Translations under genes and position numbers: made by a program | The notes under the pieces: model-generated | The model's input: only the letters and a program-made list of their open reading frames with translations | What the model was told of the DNA's origin: nothing | The model's database searches: none | Source of the DNA: Tetragenococcus osmophilus | GTDB lineage: Bacteria > Bacillota > Bacilli > Lactobacillales > Enterococcaceae | Assembly (NCBI RefSeq): GCF_003795125.1 | Contig: NZ_CP027783.1 | Coordinates: forward strand, 2,046,001-2,110,000 | Length of the DNA stretch: 64,000 nt | Direction: 5' to 3' | Shown here: piece by piece, positions 36,969-46,443 of the stretch | Layout of the letters: each line of letters starts with the position of its first letter | Numbering within the stretch: the first letter of the stretch is position 1

Positions 36969-39130
36969 TTCGACTCACCTGGATCGATCATTGTTAGACT
37001 AATTCGTCCCTTTTGTATATCGACTTGTTCTACCCAAACGGTTACAACATCACCTACAGATACAACATCATTAGGTTTTTTAATAAATTTTGTACTTAAT
37101 TTGGAAATATGAACTAATCCATCTTGTTTAACCCCTATATCTATAAAGGCGCCAAAATCAAGAACATTACGCACCGTTCCTTTAATCTCCATCCCTACTT
37201 GTAAATCTTCCATAGAAAAAACGTCTTTTCTTAAAAGTGGACCAGGCATACTATCACGCATATCTCGACCAGGCTGTATTAAAGCATGAACAATATCTTT
37301 TAACGTCTGTGTACCAACATCCAACTGTTCAGATAGGAAAGTTAAAGAAAAACTTTCAAGCGTTTCTTGAGCATGAGAAGTTCCAACTTCAGCTAAACCT
37401 AACTGAGCAATTTCTAATAGTTTATTCGCTACTGGGTAACTTTCTGGATGAATAGCTGTATTATCTAAAATATTTTGTGCTTTCGGAATCCGTAAAAACC
37501 CAATCGCTTGTTCATAAGCTTTAGGACCTAAACGAGGCACTTTTTTTAGTTGCGTTCTTTTAGTAAATGCTCCATTTTCTTCTCGATAACTAACAATATT
37601 TCCAGCAGTAGTTTTATTCAAACCAGCCACATGTTGTAAAAGTTGGGAACTTGCTGTGTTCACATCAACGCCTACTTGGTTTACTACTGTTTCTACAACA
37701 AAGTTCAATTGTTCGTTTAGTCTTTTTTGTGAAACGTCATGCTGATATTGGCCTACACCTACAGCTTTAGGATCGATTTTTACTAATTCAGCTAAAGGGT
37801 CTTGTAATCGACGTCCAATACTAATAGCACTACGCTCTTCAACTTGTAAGTCAGGAAACTCTTCTCGAGCGATGTCGCTAGCTGAATAGACCGAAGCTCC
37901 TGCTTCATTGACCATCGCATAAAAAACATCGCGTGAAACAGATTGAAGATTTCGAGCAACGAATTGTTCTGACTCACGACTAGCTGTTCCGTTACCTATG
38001 GCAATCATATCGATTTGGTATTTTTCCACAAGTTGGCAGAATTGTTTATCTGCCGTTTCTCGTTTTTCTGCAGAAGCTGGTTTATGAGGATAAATTACTT
38101 CGATAGCCAATACTTTACCTGTAGCATCGCAAACAGCTAATTTACAACCGGTGCGATAAGCAGGATCAAAACCCATGACCGTTTTACCTTTTAGAGGAGG
38201 TTGCAATAACAAGTTACGTAAATTCTCCCCAAAAATTGCGATAGCTTGTTCATCTGCTTTTTGCGTTAATTCATTTCGAATTTCTCGTTTAATAGCTGGC
38301 CCCATAAAACGTTTATATGCATCTTGATAGGCCGCTACTATCAAAGGAACAACTGGCGAGTTTGAGTCCTTTATTAATTGGTGATGTAAATAATCAAAGA
38401 TTTTTGTTTCATCACTTTCAAGAGATACATTTAGCGCACCTTCTTTTTCTCCGCGATTGCAAGCTAGCACCCGATGTGAAACTATTTTTTTGATAGGTTC
38501 AGAAAAAGAATAATACATTTCATAGACGCCCTTTTCGTCCTTTTCAGCGTCTTTTAACTGACTTTCAAACAAGCCATTTTGAAAAGTTTCTTTACGAATC
38601 CAACTCCGAAATTTTGCCGTATCTCCAAACTGCTCAGCCATAATTTCATGAGCTCCAAAAAGGGCCTCTTGTACTGTAGGGACTTTCTCATTAGTGAAAG
38701 TTTCAGCTTTTTCATTAATACCTTGTTGTGGAAAACTCAATAAGCATTGACTTAAATCAGCTAAACCATTTTCTTTAGCAATGGTCGCTTTTGTTCTTCT
38801 TTTTTGTTTATAAGGTCGATAAAGATCTTCGACTTGTTGCATCTTGCTAGCTTTAACAATATTATTTTTTAGTTCAGTAGTTAGCTTTCCTTGTTCCTCA
38901 ATTAAACGAAGGACTTCTTCTTTACGTTTTTCTAAATTCTCTAAATAATGGTGGCGTTCTTCGATTTCTCTGATTTGAACTTCGTCTAAACCACCAGTTG
39001 CTTCTTTACGATATCTCGCGATAAAAGGAACAGTATTACTTTCTGCTAATAAATTTAATACAGATTGTAACTGTCCAGTCTTATATTGCGGTAATTCTTG
39101 TTGTAATAAAGAAAATAATTCTTGCGCCAT
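36965..39130 (-). CDS. tex: Tex-family S1 RNA-binding protein
   Basis: A 721-residue transcription accessory protein. It has an N-terminal helix-turn-helix/helical region (FIARYRKEATGGLDEVQIREIEERHHYLENL), a YqgF/RNase H-like domain with GFDPAYRTGCKLAVCD (about residue 325), helix-hairpin-helix motifs around GVDVNTASSQLLQHVAGL and LGPKAYEQAIGFL, and a C-terminal S1 domain (GMEIKGTVRNVLDFGAFIDIGVKQDGLVHISKLS, about residues 645-715). Tex binds nucleic acids and influences transcription elongation and stress resistance in several bacteria. It is the first gene of the tex-sprT pair. Confidence 0.95.
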   Translation of the reverse strand: MAQELFSLLQQELPQYKTGQLQSVLNLLAESNTVPFIARYRKEATGGLDEVQIREIEERHHYLENLEKRKEEVLRLIEEQGKLTTELKNNIVKASKMQQVEDLYRPYKQKRRTKATIAKENGLADLSQCLLSFPQQGINEKAETFTNEKVPTVQEALFGAHEIMAEQFGDTAKFRSWIRKETFQNGLFESQLKDAEKDEKGVYEMYYSFSEPIKKIVSHRVLACNRGEKEGALNVSLESDETKIFDYLHHQLIKDSNSPVVPLIVAAYQDAYKRFMGPAIKREIRNELTQKADEQAIAIFGENLRNLLLQPPLKGKTVMGFDPAYRTGCKLAVCDATGKVLAIEVIYPHKPASAEKRETADKQFCQLVEKYQIDMIAIGNGTASRESEQFVARNLQSVSRDVFYAMVNEAGASVYSASDIAREEFPDLQVEERSAISIGRRLQDPLAELVKIDPKAVGVGQYQHDVSQKRLNEQLNFVVETVVNQVGVDVNTASSQLLQHVAGLNKTTAGNIVSYREENGAFTKRTQLKKVPRLGPKAYEQAIGFLRIPKAQNILDNTAIHPESYPVANKLLEIAQLGLAEVGTSHAQETLESFSLTFLSEQLDVGTQTLKDIVHALIQPGRDMRDSMPGPLLRKDVFSMEDLQVGMEIKGTVRNVLDFGAFIDIGVKQDGLVHISKLSTKFIKKPNDVVSVGDVVTVWVEQVDIQKGRISLTMIDPGESK

Positions 39131-39173
39131 TTTGATACACCTTTCATTTCACATGCTTTTAAGTATAACATAA

Positions 39174-39207
39174 AAAAGGTGGATTTCGTTTAAGAAAACC
39201 ACCTTTT
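39174..39207 (-). terminator. Terminator after the phosphoesterase gene
   Basis: AAAAGGTGG (39174-39182) pairs with CCACCTTTT (39199-39207) around 16 nt, with a long T-run on the minus strand. It separates the phosphoesterase gene from tex. Confidence 0.85.
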
Positions 39208-39210
39208 AGT

Positions 39211-39945
39211 TTAAAAATCAGGTTGCCAACCACCTGCTAGATTGGGATACTCGATATCTTGCACTATGCCATTGGGGTCAAAAATGACGCCATGAACTGA
39301 GCCACCAAATACTGCTCCTCCGTCGATACCAATTTTGTGGTCAGAAAACCATAAACTTGTTGTTTGCATATCTCCATATAATAAAGGAGTTATCGTATGA
39401 CCAAAGACAATCGTTTTTCCTGTATTATTTTTTCCACGATGGAAGGCTTCTCGAATCCAAATAAAATCAGGTGGGTTTGTTTGTTTCCAGTCACTTTTAG
39501 ACAAATCTACTCCAGCATGCACAAAAAGGTATTTTTCCCACTCAAAATACAAAGGACGCTCTACCAGGAATTGGACTAGGGAAGAGTAATACGAACGGAT
39601 AGTCATAGCAATTTCAGTAGGTGAATATTCCTCACAACATCCTTTAAAAAGTAAACTCTCCATTGTTTCTTTGCCACCATTTTGCACATAAGCTTGATAC
39701 CAGTCTTCAGGAGAATTTAAAAACTGCAAAAAATACTCTTCATGATTGCCACGTAAATATACAGCATTGTATTCTTCAACTAATCTTTTTCCCAACAAAA
39801 AACATTCTTTGCTTTTTTTGCCACGATCATTTAAATCACCAATTAAAACCAGTTGATGATTCTTTGGATCGAAATTTTTTAAAAGCTTTTTAAATAACTC
39901 CAATTCTCCATGGATATCGCTAATTACATAAACATAAGGTTTCAA
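39211..39945 (-). CDS. Metallophosphoesterase (PPP serine/threonine phosphatase-like)
   Basis: A 244-residue calcineurin-like phosphoesterase. The metal motifs are in order: ISDIHGELELFKKLL (about residue 8), LIGDLNDRGKKS (about residue 33), LRGNHEEYFL (about residue 65) and later FVHAGVDLS and IVFGHTITPL. This is the bacterial PPP type (PrpE/lambda phosphatase-like), which acts on phosphoproteins or diadenosine polyphosphates. The start is a TTG with GAGGGG 6 nt upstream. It lies 20 bp after the VOC gene on the same strand. Confidence 0.88.
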   Translation of the reverse strand: MKPYVYVISDIHGELELFKKLLKNFDPKNHQLVLIGDLNDRGKKSKECFLLGKRLVEEYNAVYLRGNHEEYFLQFLNSPEDWYQAYVQNGGKETMESLLFKGCCEEYSPTEIAMTIRSYYSSLVQFLVERPLYFEWEKYLFVHAGVDLSKSDWKQTNPPDFIWIREAFHRGKNNTGKTIVFGHTITPLLYGDMQTTSLWFSDHKIGIDGGAVFGGSVHGVIFDPNGIVQDIEYPNLAGGWQPDF

Positions 39946-39965
39946 GAAGAACCCCTCACTTCTTT

Positions 39966-40337
39966 TTAAGCTTGAGCAACAGCAAAGTAATTTCCATCTG
40001 GATCTACAAAATTAAATATTAAAGTCTCTTCTAATTGAATTAATTCGCCAATCTCAATTGGCAATGTTTGCATTGTTTTATATAATTGAGTGATATTTTC
40101 ACTAAAAAACATAACCTGCGGAGGATTTGTTGCCACGCCAGGTGATTGTTTTTCTATAAAATTCCGATCATAAATAACAAAGTGCATGTCCGCTGTTTGA
40201 TTAGGGGCGATTTCTACCACTAAAGATCCATCAGCCTCTTGTCTATCAATTACTACAAAATCCAATTTTTGCCAAAAATCTACTGCTTTTTGAACGTCAT
40301 CTACAAAAAGACTAATCTGTACTTTATTTGAAAACAT
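39966..40337 (-). CDS. VOC (glyoxalase/bleomycin-resistance fold) protein
   Basis: A 123-residue vicinal-oxygen-chelate protein with the paired beta-alpha-beta3 pattern: VQISLFVDDVQKAVDFWQKLDFVV at the start and LIFNFVDPDGNYFAVAQ at the end. No specific substrate can be assigned. An open frame reaches 40367 and overlaps the DUF1149 gene. The ATG at 40337 has AAGAGGAAAA directly upstream and is preferred. It probably shares a transcript with the DUF1149 gene before it and the phosphoesterase after it. Confidence 0.8.
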   Translation of the reverse strand: MFSNKVQISLFVDDVQKAVDFWQKLDFVVIDRQEADGSLVVEIAPNQTADMHFVIYDRNFIEKQSPGVATNPPQVMFFSENITQLYKTMQTLPIEIGELIQLEETLIFNFVDPDGNYFAVAQA

Positions 40338-40350
40338 TTTTTCCTCTTTC

Positions 40351-40743
40351 CTACTCTCGACGTTCAAAATCTAAATTAACGCCTGGTTTATCTGTTATAA
40401 TTTCAGTAACTTCATAAGTTAAACGTTGCAAGATATCAAATAAAGGATCCATCAATTCGTCCATTTCTTCTTTGGTTAGATCTTGTTGGCTTTGAATATC
40501 TCGATCAACGATATGATTGATCTGTCCCATTGCTCCGCGAATAATAAATTGCGTAAAGACAATTTCAAAACGTAAGCGCGAGCCAATGATACTATTTTCT
40601 TTGGGGTAATCATCACTGGGAGCTTTTAACGGAGTAAAACCAATATGTATTCTTGTTTCCAGTTCTTGTTCATCTTCTTTACGTTGATCAAAATGATAAG
40701 CTTCTACTAGCGGTTGCTGTCTTCTAATCTCCACACTATTCAC
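40351..40743 (-). CDS. DUF1149 family protein (SecB-like fold)
   Basis: A 130-residue soluble protein that looks like DUF1149 of enterococci and streptococci. The N-terminus EIRRQQPLVEAYHFDQRKE and the strand-rich middle RFEIVFTQFIIRGAMGQINHIV resemble the SecB-type fold, but a chaperone role is unproven. It has its own promoter: TATACT at 40764-40759 on the minus strand with an extended TG and a TTGTTT-like -35. This promoter lies between the gene and the ISLre2-family element inserted about 50 bp upstream, so it should have survived the insertion. Confidence 0.75.
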   Translation of the reverse strand: MNSVEIRRQQPLVEAYHFDQRKEDEQELETRIHIGFTPLKAPSDDYPKENSIIGSRLRFEIVFTQFIIRGAMGQINHIVDRDIQSQQDLTKEEMDELMDPLFDILQRLTYEVTEIITDKPGVNLDFERRE

Positions 40744-40803
40744 TCTCCTTAGAAATTAAGTATAGCATAATTTTTTACTAAACAAAAAAAGCGGAGAGGT
40801 CTT

Positions 40804-42443
40804 GTATGTGTCAAGTTTATTGAGGTTGAATAAAAAAACCGTCTTTTGGGGCAGACACGAAGTTATTTTCAACCTCACTTTCGTTCGGTTTGCCCTCATT
40901 ATCTCTAACAAAAACAAGTTTTTATTAGAGATAATTCGGGGTCATTATTAATTGGTTTAATCCTTTGGCGAATTGGCCTAAAGGGGTACTTTTCGCTTTT
41001 CCTTCGCCCATTTGCCCTTTAAACGCACCTTCATGAGCTTGAAAATGAGGTTTTTTCTGTACCCAGCGTTTCATAGCTTGCCAACGCTTTTCTTGAGCGA
41101 CGACGTCGTCCGGAAGGGCTTCGTATTGGTTCAACCAACCTTCAAATTCTTGGTTTCTTAAACTATCTATGACACGAATCATGGCTTGGGCCCCGGTTTT
41201 TGTCCATAAACGACCTTGGCGCTTCATGCGATAGGTGATTTTTCGATGGGTACTTTCGATCGTGCCAATACATGCTTGGGGATCCCTGATTCCTCGTGCT
41301 TTCAATGATTTTAAATAAGGCCAACTTCTTTGAAGATAGTGATGCAGCAAACGTAAATGTTCTAAAGCCTCGGCTTCCTTTTCTTCAATCAAGCTTTCCG
41401 AGGTATCTAAAACAAGCTGGACCTCTTGCCAATCATAATGTGCAATCGCTCGTATCATTCGATGTTGGAGTTGAGGAACAAAAGCCATTCTTTCTTTCAT
41501 CTTCCGATGGACATGGTAACGATCACGGAAGTGTTCATGACGCAAACAACCTAAAGCCAGTTCATCAAACACGGCCTTTTCATAGCCTGAACCGCCGTCA
41601 CTATTGGAAATGACAACGGTATGACTTAAATCATAATAGGCTTGAAGATAGGCCATCATTTCTTTATACGCTTTTTTCCGATTCAGATGACTCACAAAGT
41701 GCGGGGCGATCATCTCCGAGCGGTTCCCAACTTTCTGGCTCCCTTCGCACACTTGAAAACGATGGACTTCAAGAGATTGTTTCTTTTGTCCGTTGATCTT
41801 TACGCCATCTCCTTCCAGATATAAATAAGGCACTTTTTTCTTGGTGATAATCCCGTCATAACGACTTTCATGCGTGCTTTTGGCTTGGATTAACTCTCCC
41901 GTTTTAACCACCAATTGTTGCACGTTTTGATGACTCATACGCCAAGATGTCAAACAATCGATCGCTTGAGAAACATGACGATAGACCATCATACTGCCTA
42001 ATTGAGAGACATTGCGCAGGACAAGCGAACTGTAACGAATGCCTTTTCGAATCCCTAGAAATTCATCTAAGGGATAACGAATGTCATTGGCTTGATTTTT
42101 CATTCGGCGACGAACATAGGTCACCGTGCCAAACAAAAAGGTGATGGTTCTTTCGCTTTTGCGGTCGACGCGAAAGCCTTCTTTCTTCCATTGGGCACAA
42201 ATTTCTTCATCGAGCGTTTGAAAAGCTAGTTGGGTGATTGTCGCTATCAGTTGCGCAAAAAAAATCATCATGGCTCTTTCTCTTGCTAAAAAATTTCTTT
42301 CCTTCTTCATTACTTCCACTAAATCTGTTACAATAGAATCCATAAGAAACCGCCTTTATTCATTAGTGCCTGTCAGCCCAATGAATAGAGTAACGGTTTC
42401 TTTTTTATTCGTCTAGAGGAAACCTCAATAAATTTTACACTTA
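40804..42443 (-). mobile_element. ISLre2-family insertion sequence
   Basis: An element of about 1.64 kb with one transposase gene. Terminal inverted repeats are imperfect: TATGTGTCAAGTTTATTGAGG from 40805, and its partner TAAGTGTAAAATTTATTGAGG read inward from 42443 on the minus strand. It is flanked by the direct repeat GAGAGGTCTT (40794-40803 and 42444-42453), the target duplication. An 11-bp hairpin (40898-40908 with 40925-40935) covers the transposase stop codon and loops AAAAAC/GTTTTT, a likely internal terminator. The element looks intact. Confidence 0.93.
40925..42343 (-). CDS. ISLre2-family transposase
   Basis: A 472-residue transposase of the ISLre2 (UPF0236) group. It is recognised by the N-terminal EEICAQWKKEGFRVDRKSERTITFLFGTVTYVRRR-like block, the central LYLEGDGVKINGQ (first acidic catalytic residue), VVISNSDGGSGYEKAVFDEL, the RDRYHVHRKMKERM segment, and CIGTIESTHRKITYRMKRQGRLWT near residue 385. 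Full length, no stop or frameshift. Catalytic residue assignment within the family is my inference. Confidence 0.92.
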   Translation of the reverse strand: MDSIVTDLVEVMKKERNFLARERAMMIFFAQLIATITQLAFQTLDEEICAQWKKEGFRVDRKSERTITFLFGTVTYVRRRMKNQANDIRYPLDEFLGIRKGIRYSSLVLRNVSQLGSMMVYRHVSQAIDCLTSWRMSHQNVQQLVVKTGELIQAKSTHESRYDGIITKKKVPYLYLEGDGVKINGQKKQSLEVHRFQVCEGSQKVGNRSEMIAPHFVSHLNRKKAYKEMMAYLQAYYDLSHTVVISNSDGGSGYEKAVFDELALGCLRHEHFRDRYHVHRKMKERMAFVPQLQHRMIRAIAHYDWQEVQLVLDTSESLIEEKEAEALEHLRLLHHYLQRSWPYLKSLKARGIRDPQACIGTIESTHRKITYRMKRQGRLWTKTGAQAMIRVIDSLRNQEFEGWLNQYEALPDDVVAQEKRWQAMKRWVQKKPHFQAHEGAFKGQMGEGKAKSTPLGQFAKGLNQLIMTPNYL

Positions 42444-42487
42444 GAGAGGTCTTTTCGGGCAATTTTTAGCCTTTTTAATAGACCACT
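42444..42487 (-). terminator. Terminator hairpin split from its T-tract by the ISLre2 element
   Basis: GAGAGGTCT (42444-42452) still pairs with AGACCACTC (42475-42483) with one mismatch. Joining the two IS flanks restores a longer stem, AAGCGGAGAGGTCTTTT with AATAGACCACTCTGCTT, followed on the minus strand by CGCTTTTTTTG, which now lies at 40782-40793 beyond the IS. The hairpin arm was duplicated as target site, but the T-tract was moved 1.65 kb away. Confidence 0.7.
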
Positions 42488-42493
42488 CTGCTT

Positions 42494-44578
<2,085 letters not shown>

Positions 44579-44631
44579 AATCGCACTTCCTTCCATAGCT
44601 CACACACAAATTCTTAATCTAATTAATAATC

Positions 44632-44910
44632 ACTTATTTCTGACTTATGGAAATAAGTGCATAAAACATAACTTTTATCTCAAAATTACTTTCAGGTCAT
44701 GAATTTAACAGAGCTATGTCCTGAGATTAAGTTCAGAACATAACTTCAGCCGACTTATGTTCTGAAAACCAACTCAGGACATAGATATAGCAGACTTATG
44801 TTCTGAATACTCTTTTCAGGACACAACTTTTGTAAACTTATGTTCTGAGTGTAATTTCAGGACATAGATCCTATAAACTTATGTCCTGTAGATAATCTCA
44901 GAACATAAGT
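44632..44910. repeat. Array 2 of 41-bp phased palindromes
   Basis: Five well-preserved units have left arms at 44716, 44757, 44798, 44840 and 44881 (steps 41, 41, 42, 41). They are preceded by two degenerate ones at 44677 (39 nt, matching a 2-nt deletion) and 44636 (CTTATTTCTGA with its own complementary right arm AAATAAG). In all five good units one arm carries GTCC/GGAC and the other GTTC/GAAC, so each hairpin has one mismatch at the same place. It fills the 361-bp gap between rsmD and ylbG. Confidence 0.93.
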
Positions 44911-44939
44911 CCGAGTGAACTATATTTATTTCTACATTT

Positions 44940-45257
44940 CTATTGTTCGTTAGAATCGTCTTCTTCTATATCTTCTTGCACCTGAAAAGCTGCTTTTGTA
45001 CCAATTTTCTCTGCAAAATTCATATCAATATCAGGACGATGAGAAATATCAACGCTGCGTACAAAGTGAAGACGATTTAATTTCTCAATGCTTTTTTCCA
45101 TATCTTCTTCATTTACATACAAAACTACATATTTCATCTTTTGAGACACATAATGTACAAAACCATAGCGTCGTAAATTTTTTAGTTGTTTTAAACTATA
45201 TACCCATACAATAAGTCCACGTCTTTTTTGAATAGTAAATGTTTCTTCTTTATCCAA
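44940..45257 (-). CDS. YlbG family protein (DUF2129/UPF0298)
   Basis: A 105-residue protein matching YlbG: a QKRRGLIVWVYSLKQLKNLRRYGFVHYVSQKMKYVVLYV-type core and RPDIDMNFAEKIG near the end. The function is unknown; the fold is a small alpha/beta domain. The start is a TTG with GGGAG 8 nt upstream. Gene order (pyc ... ylbG, rsmD, coaD) matches Bacillus and enterococci, although a palindrome array separates it from rsmD here. Confidence 0.85.
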   Translation of the reverse strand: MDKEETFTIQKRRGLIVWVYSLKQLKNLRRYGFVHYVSQKMKYVVLYVNEEDMEKSIEKLNRLHFVRSVDISHRPDIDMNFAEKIGTKAAFQVQEDIEEDDSNEQ

Positions 45258-45306
45258 GATGATATCTCCCTTTGTTCTTCAATAGCCAATAATTATTCAC
45301 TACAAA

Positions 45307-46425
45307 TCAATTACTATTGCTTTCTTCTGCTTGTTCTATTTCTTTCCATAAGACTAACACATTTTCTTTTGAAAAGGCAACGGCTAGAGAGGATGGCTCC
45401 GAACCCATCATTTGTTCGTGAAGCAACGGCGTGCTATACCAAGATAAAACAGAAAAACTAGGATCATAAATAGGCATTTCTAAATGACCAGATACCATAG
45501 GATCCCCCAGTTCCTGTAACAAATCCTCCATCTCGGTATCACTCAAAGTAAAACCACCAGGCTCGTCTTTTTCGAACCTTTGAAGCTCTTGTAGCCTTTC
45601 TGTTGTTAAAATATCTTCTTTATTTTGGCTGAAAAATTGCAAAATATCTTCACTAGCATTTTGTAGATTGGGATCAATTGAAAACATTGGTTGTTCATCT
45701 TTTTCTTGAAGTAATTGGATAAGTTCAATTGTTTGCTGGCTCTTAAATTGGTTGATCCTATCCCAATCACTATCTGCCTCTTCTTCATATCGAGGTGTTT
45801 GGTTATTGGTTACAGGGTAAGGAGAAAGTTGTAATAAAGTTTCCTTATCTAAGTAATCAATCGCATATAATTGGCTTTCTTGACTTTGGTCGAAGAAAAG
45901 TATCGCAAGGCTTCCATTATCAAAAGCGATTAAAGGACGATAGTTCATATCTTCTTCCCCTAATTCCAGATCAATTGTTTGATCATCCTGTTCAATAGTA
46001 AAGTTGGGATAGATCATAGTAATTTTAGCTAATTCATCCATTGTCATCCCAAAATTGAATGGTTCAATCTTTTCATCATCTTCCCCGAGATATTTAATAC
46101 TCGTAATAACTTCATCCTCAGTATTTACTTCCAAAAGTTCATTATCTACTGCATAACGATGAATTGTAAAAGAAAAACCTGAAGGCATGCTTTCTTCTGG
46201 CTCACCATATTCTTTCTCAAACTCGTCTAAATCTTGACCGATCCATTCAGCAAATCCTACCGTTTGGATCGGCTCATAATTTAAGTTTGTAGCCGGGGGC
46301 TCTCTATTAATCGCTTGGTCCTGTTTATCTTCAGCTGAATCTTGAGGAAACCAAACAGGTTGCATATACAATAAAATAAGAAAAAGAAGAAATAGACCTG
46401 CAAATAGAAGTCCTCTTTTTTTCAT
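45307..46425 (-). CDS. CAP-associated domain protein without a CAP domain
   Basis: A 372-residue exported or membrane-anchored protein. One N-terminal hydrophobic helix (about residues 5-24) is followed by an acidic linker. Two copies of the CAP-associated N-terminal module follow: GFAEWIGQDLDEFEKEYGEPEESMPSGFSFTIHRY and FGMTMDELAKITMIYPNFTIE. In Bacillus YlbC-type proteins a CAP/SCP domain follows; here the C-terminal 130 residues show no CAP motif (no HxxxR or GEN pattern). The function is unknown. It lies 18 bp after pyc and is probably read with it. Confidence 0.78.
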   Translation of the reverse strand: MKKRGLLFAGLFLLFLILLYMQPVWFPQDSAEDKQDQAINREPPATNLNYEPIQTVGFAEWIGQDLDEFEKEYGEPEESMPSGFSFTIHRYAVDNELLEVNTEDEVITSIKYLGEDDEKIEPFNFGMTMDELAKITMIYPNFTIEQDDQTIDLELGEEDMNYRPLIAFDNGSLAILFFDQSQESQLYAIDYLDKETLLQLSPYPVTNNQTPRYEEEADSDWDRINQFKSQQTIELIQLLQEKDEQPMFSIDPNLQNASEDILQFFSQNKEDILTTERLQELQRFEKDEPGGFTLSDTEMEDLLQELGDPMVSGHLEMPIYDPSFSVLSWYSTPLLHEQMMGSEPSSLAVAFSKENVLVLWKEIEQAEESNSN

Positions 46426-46443
46426 GGAAATACAACCTTTCTG

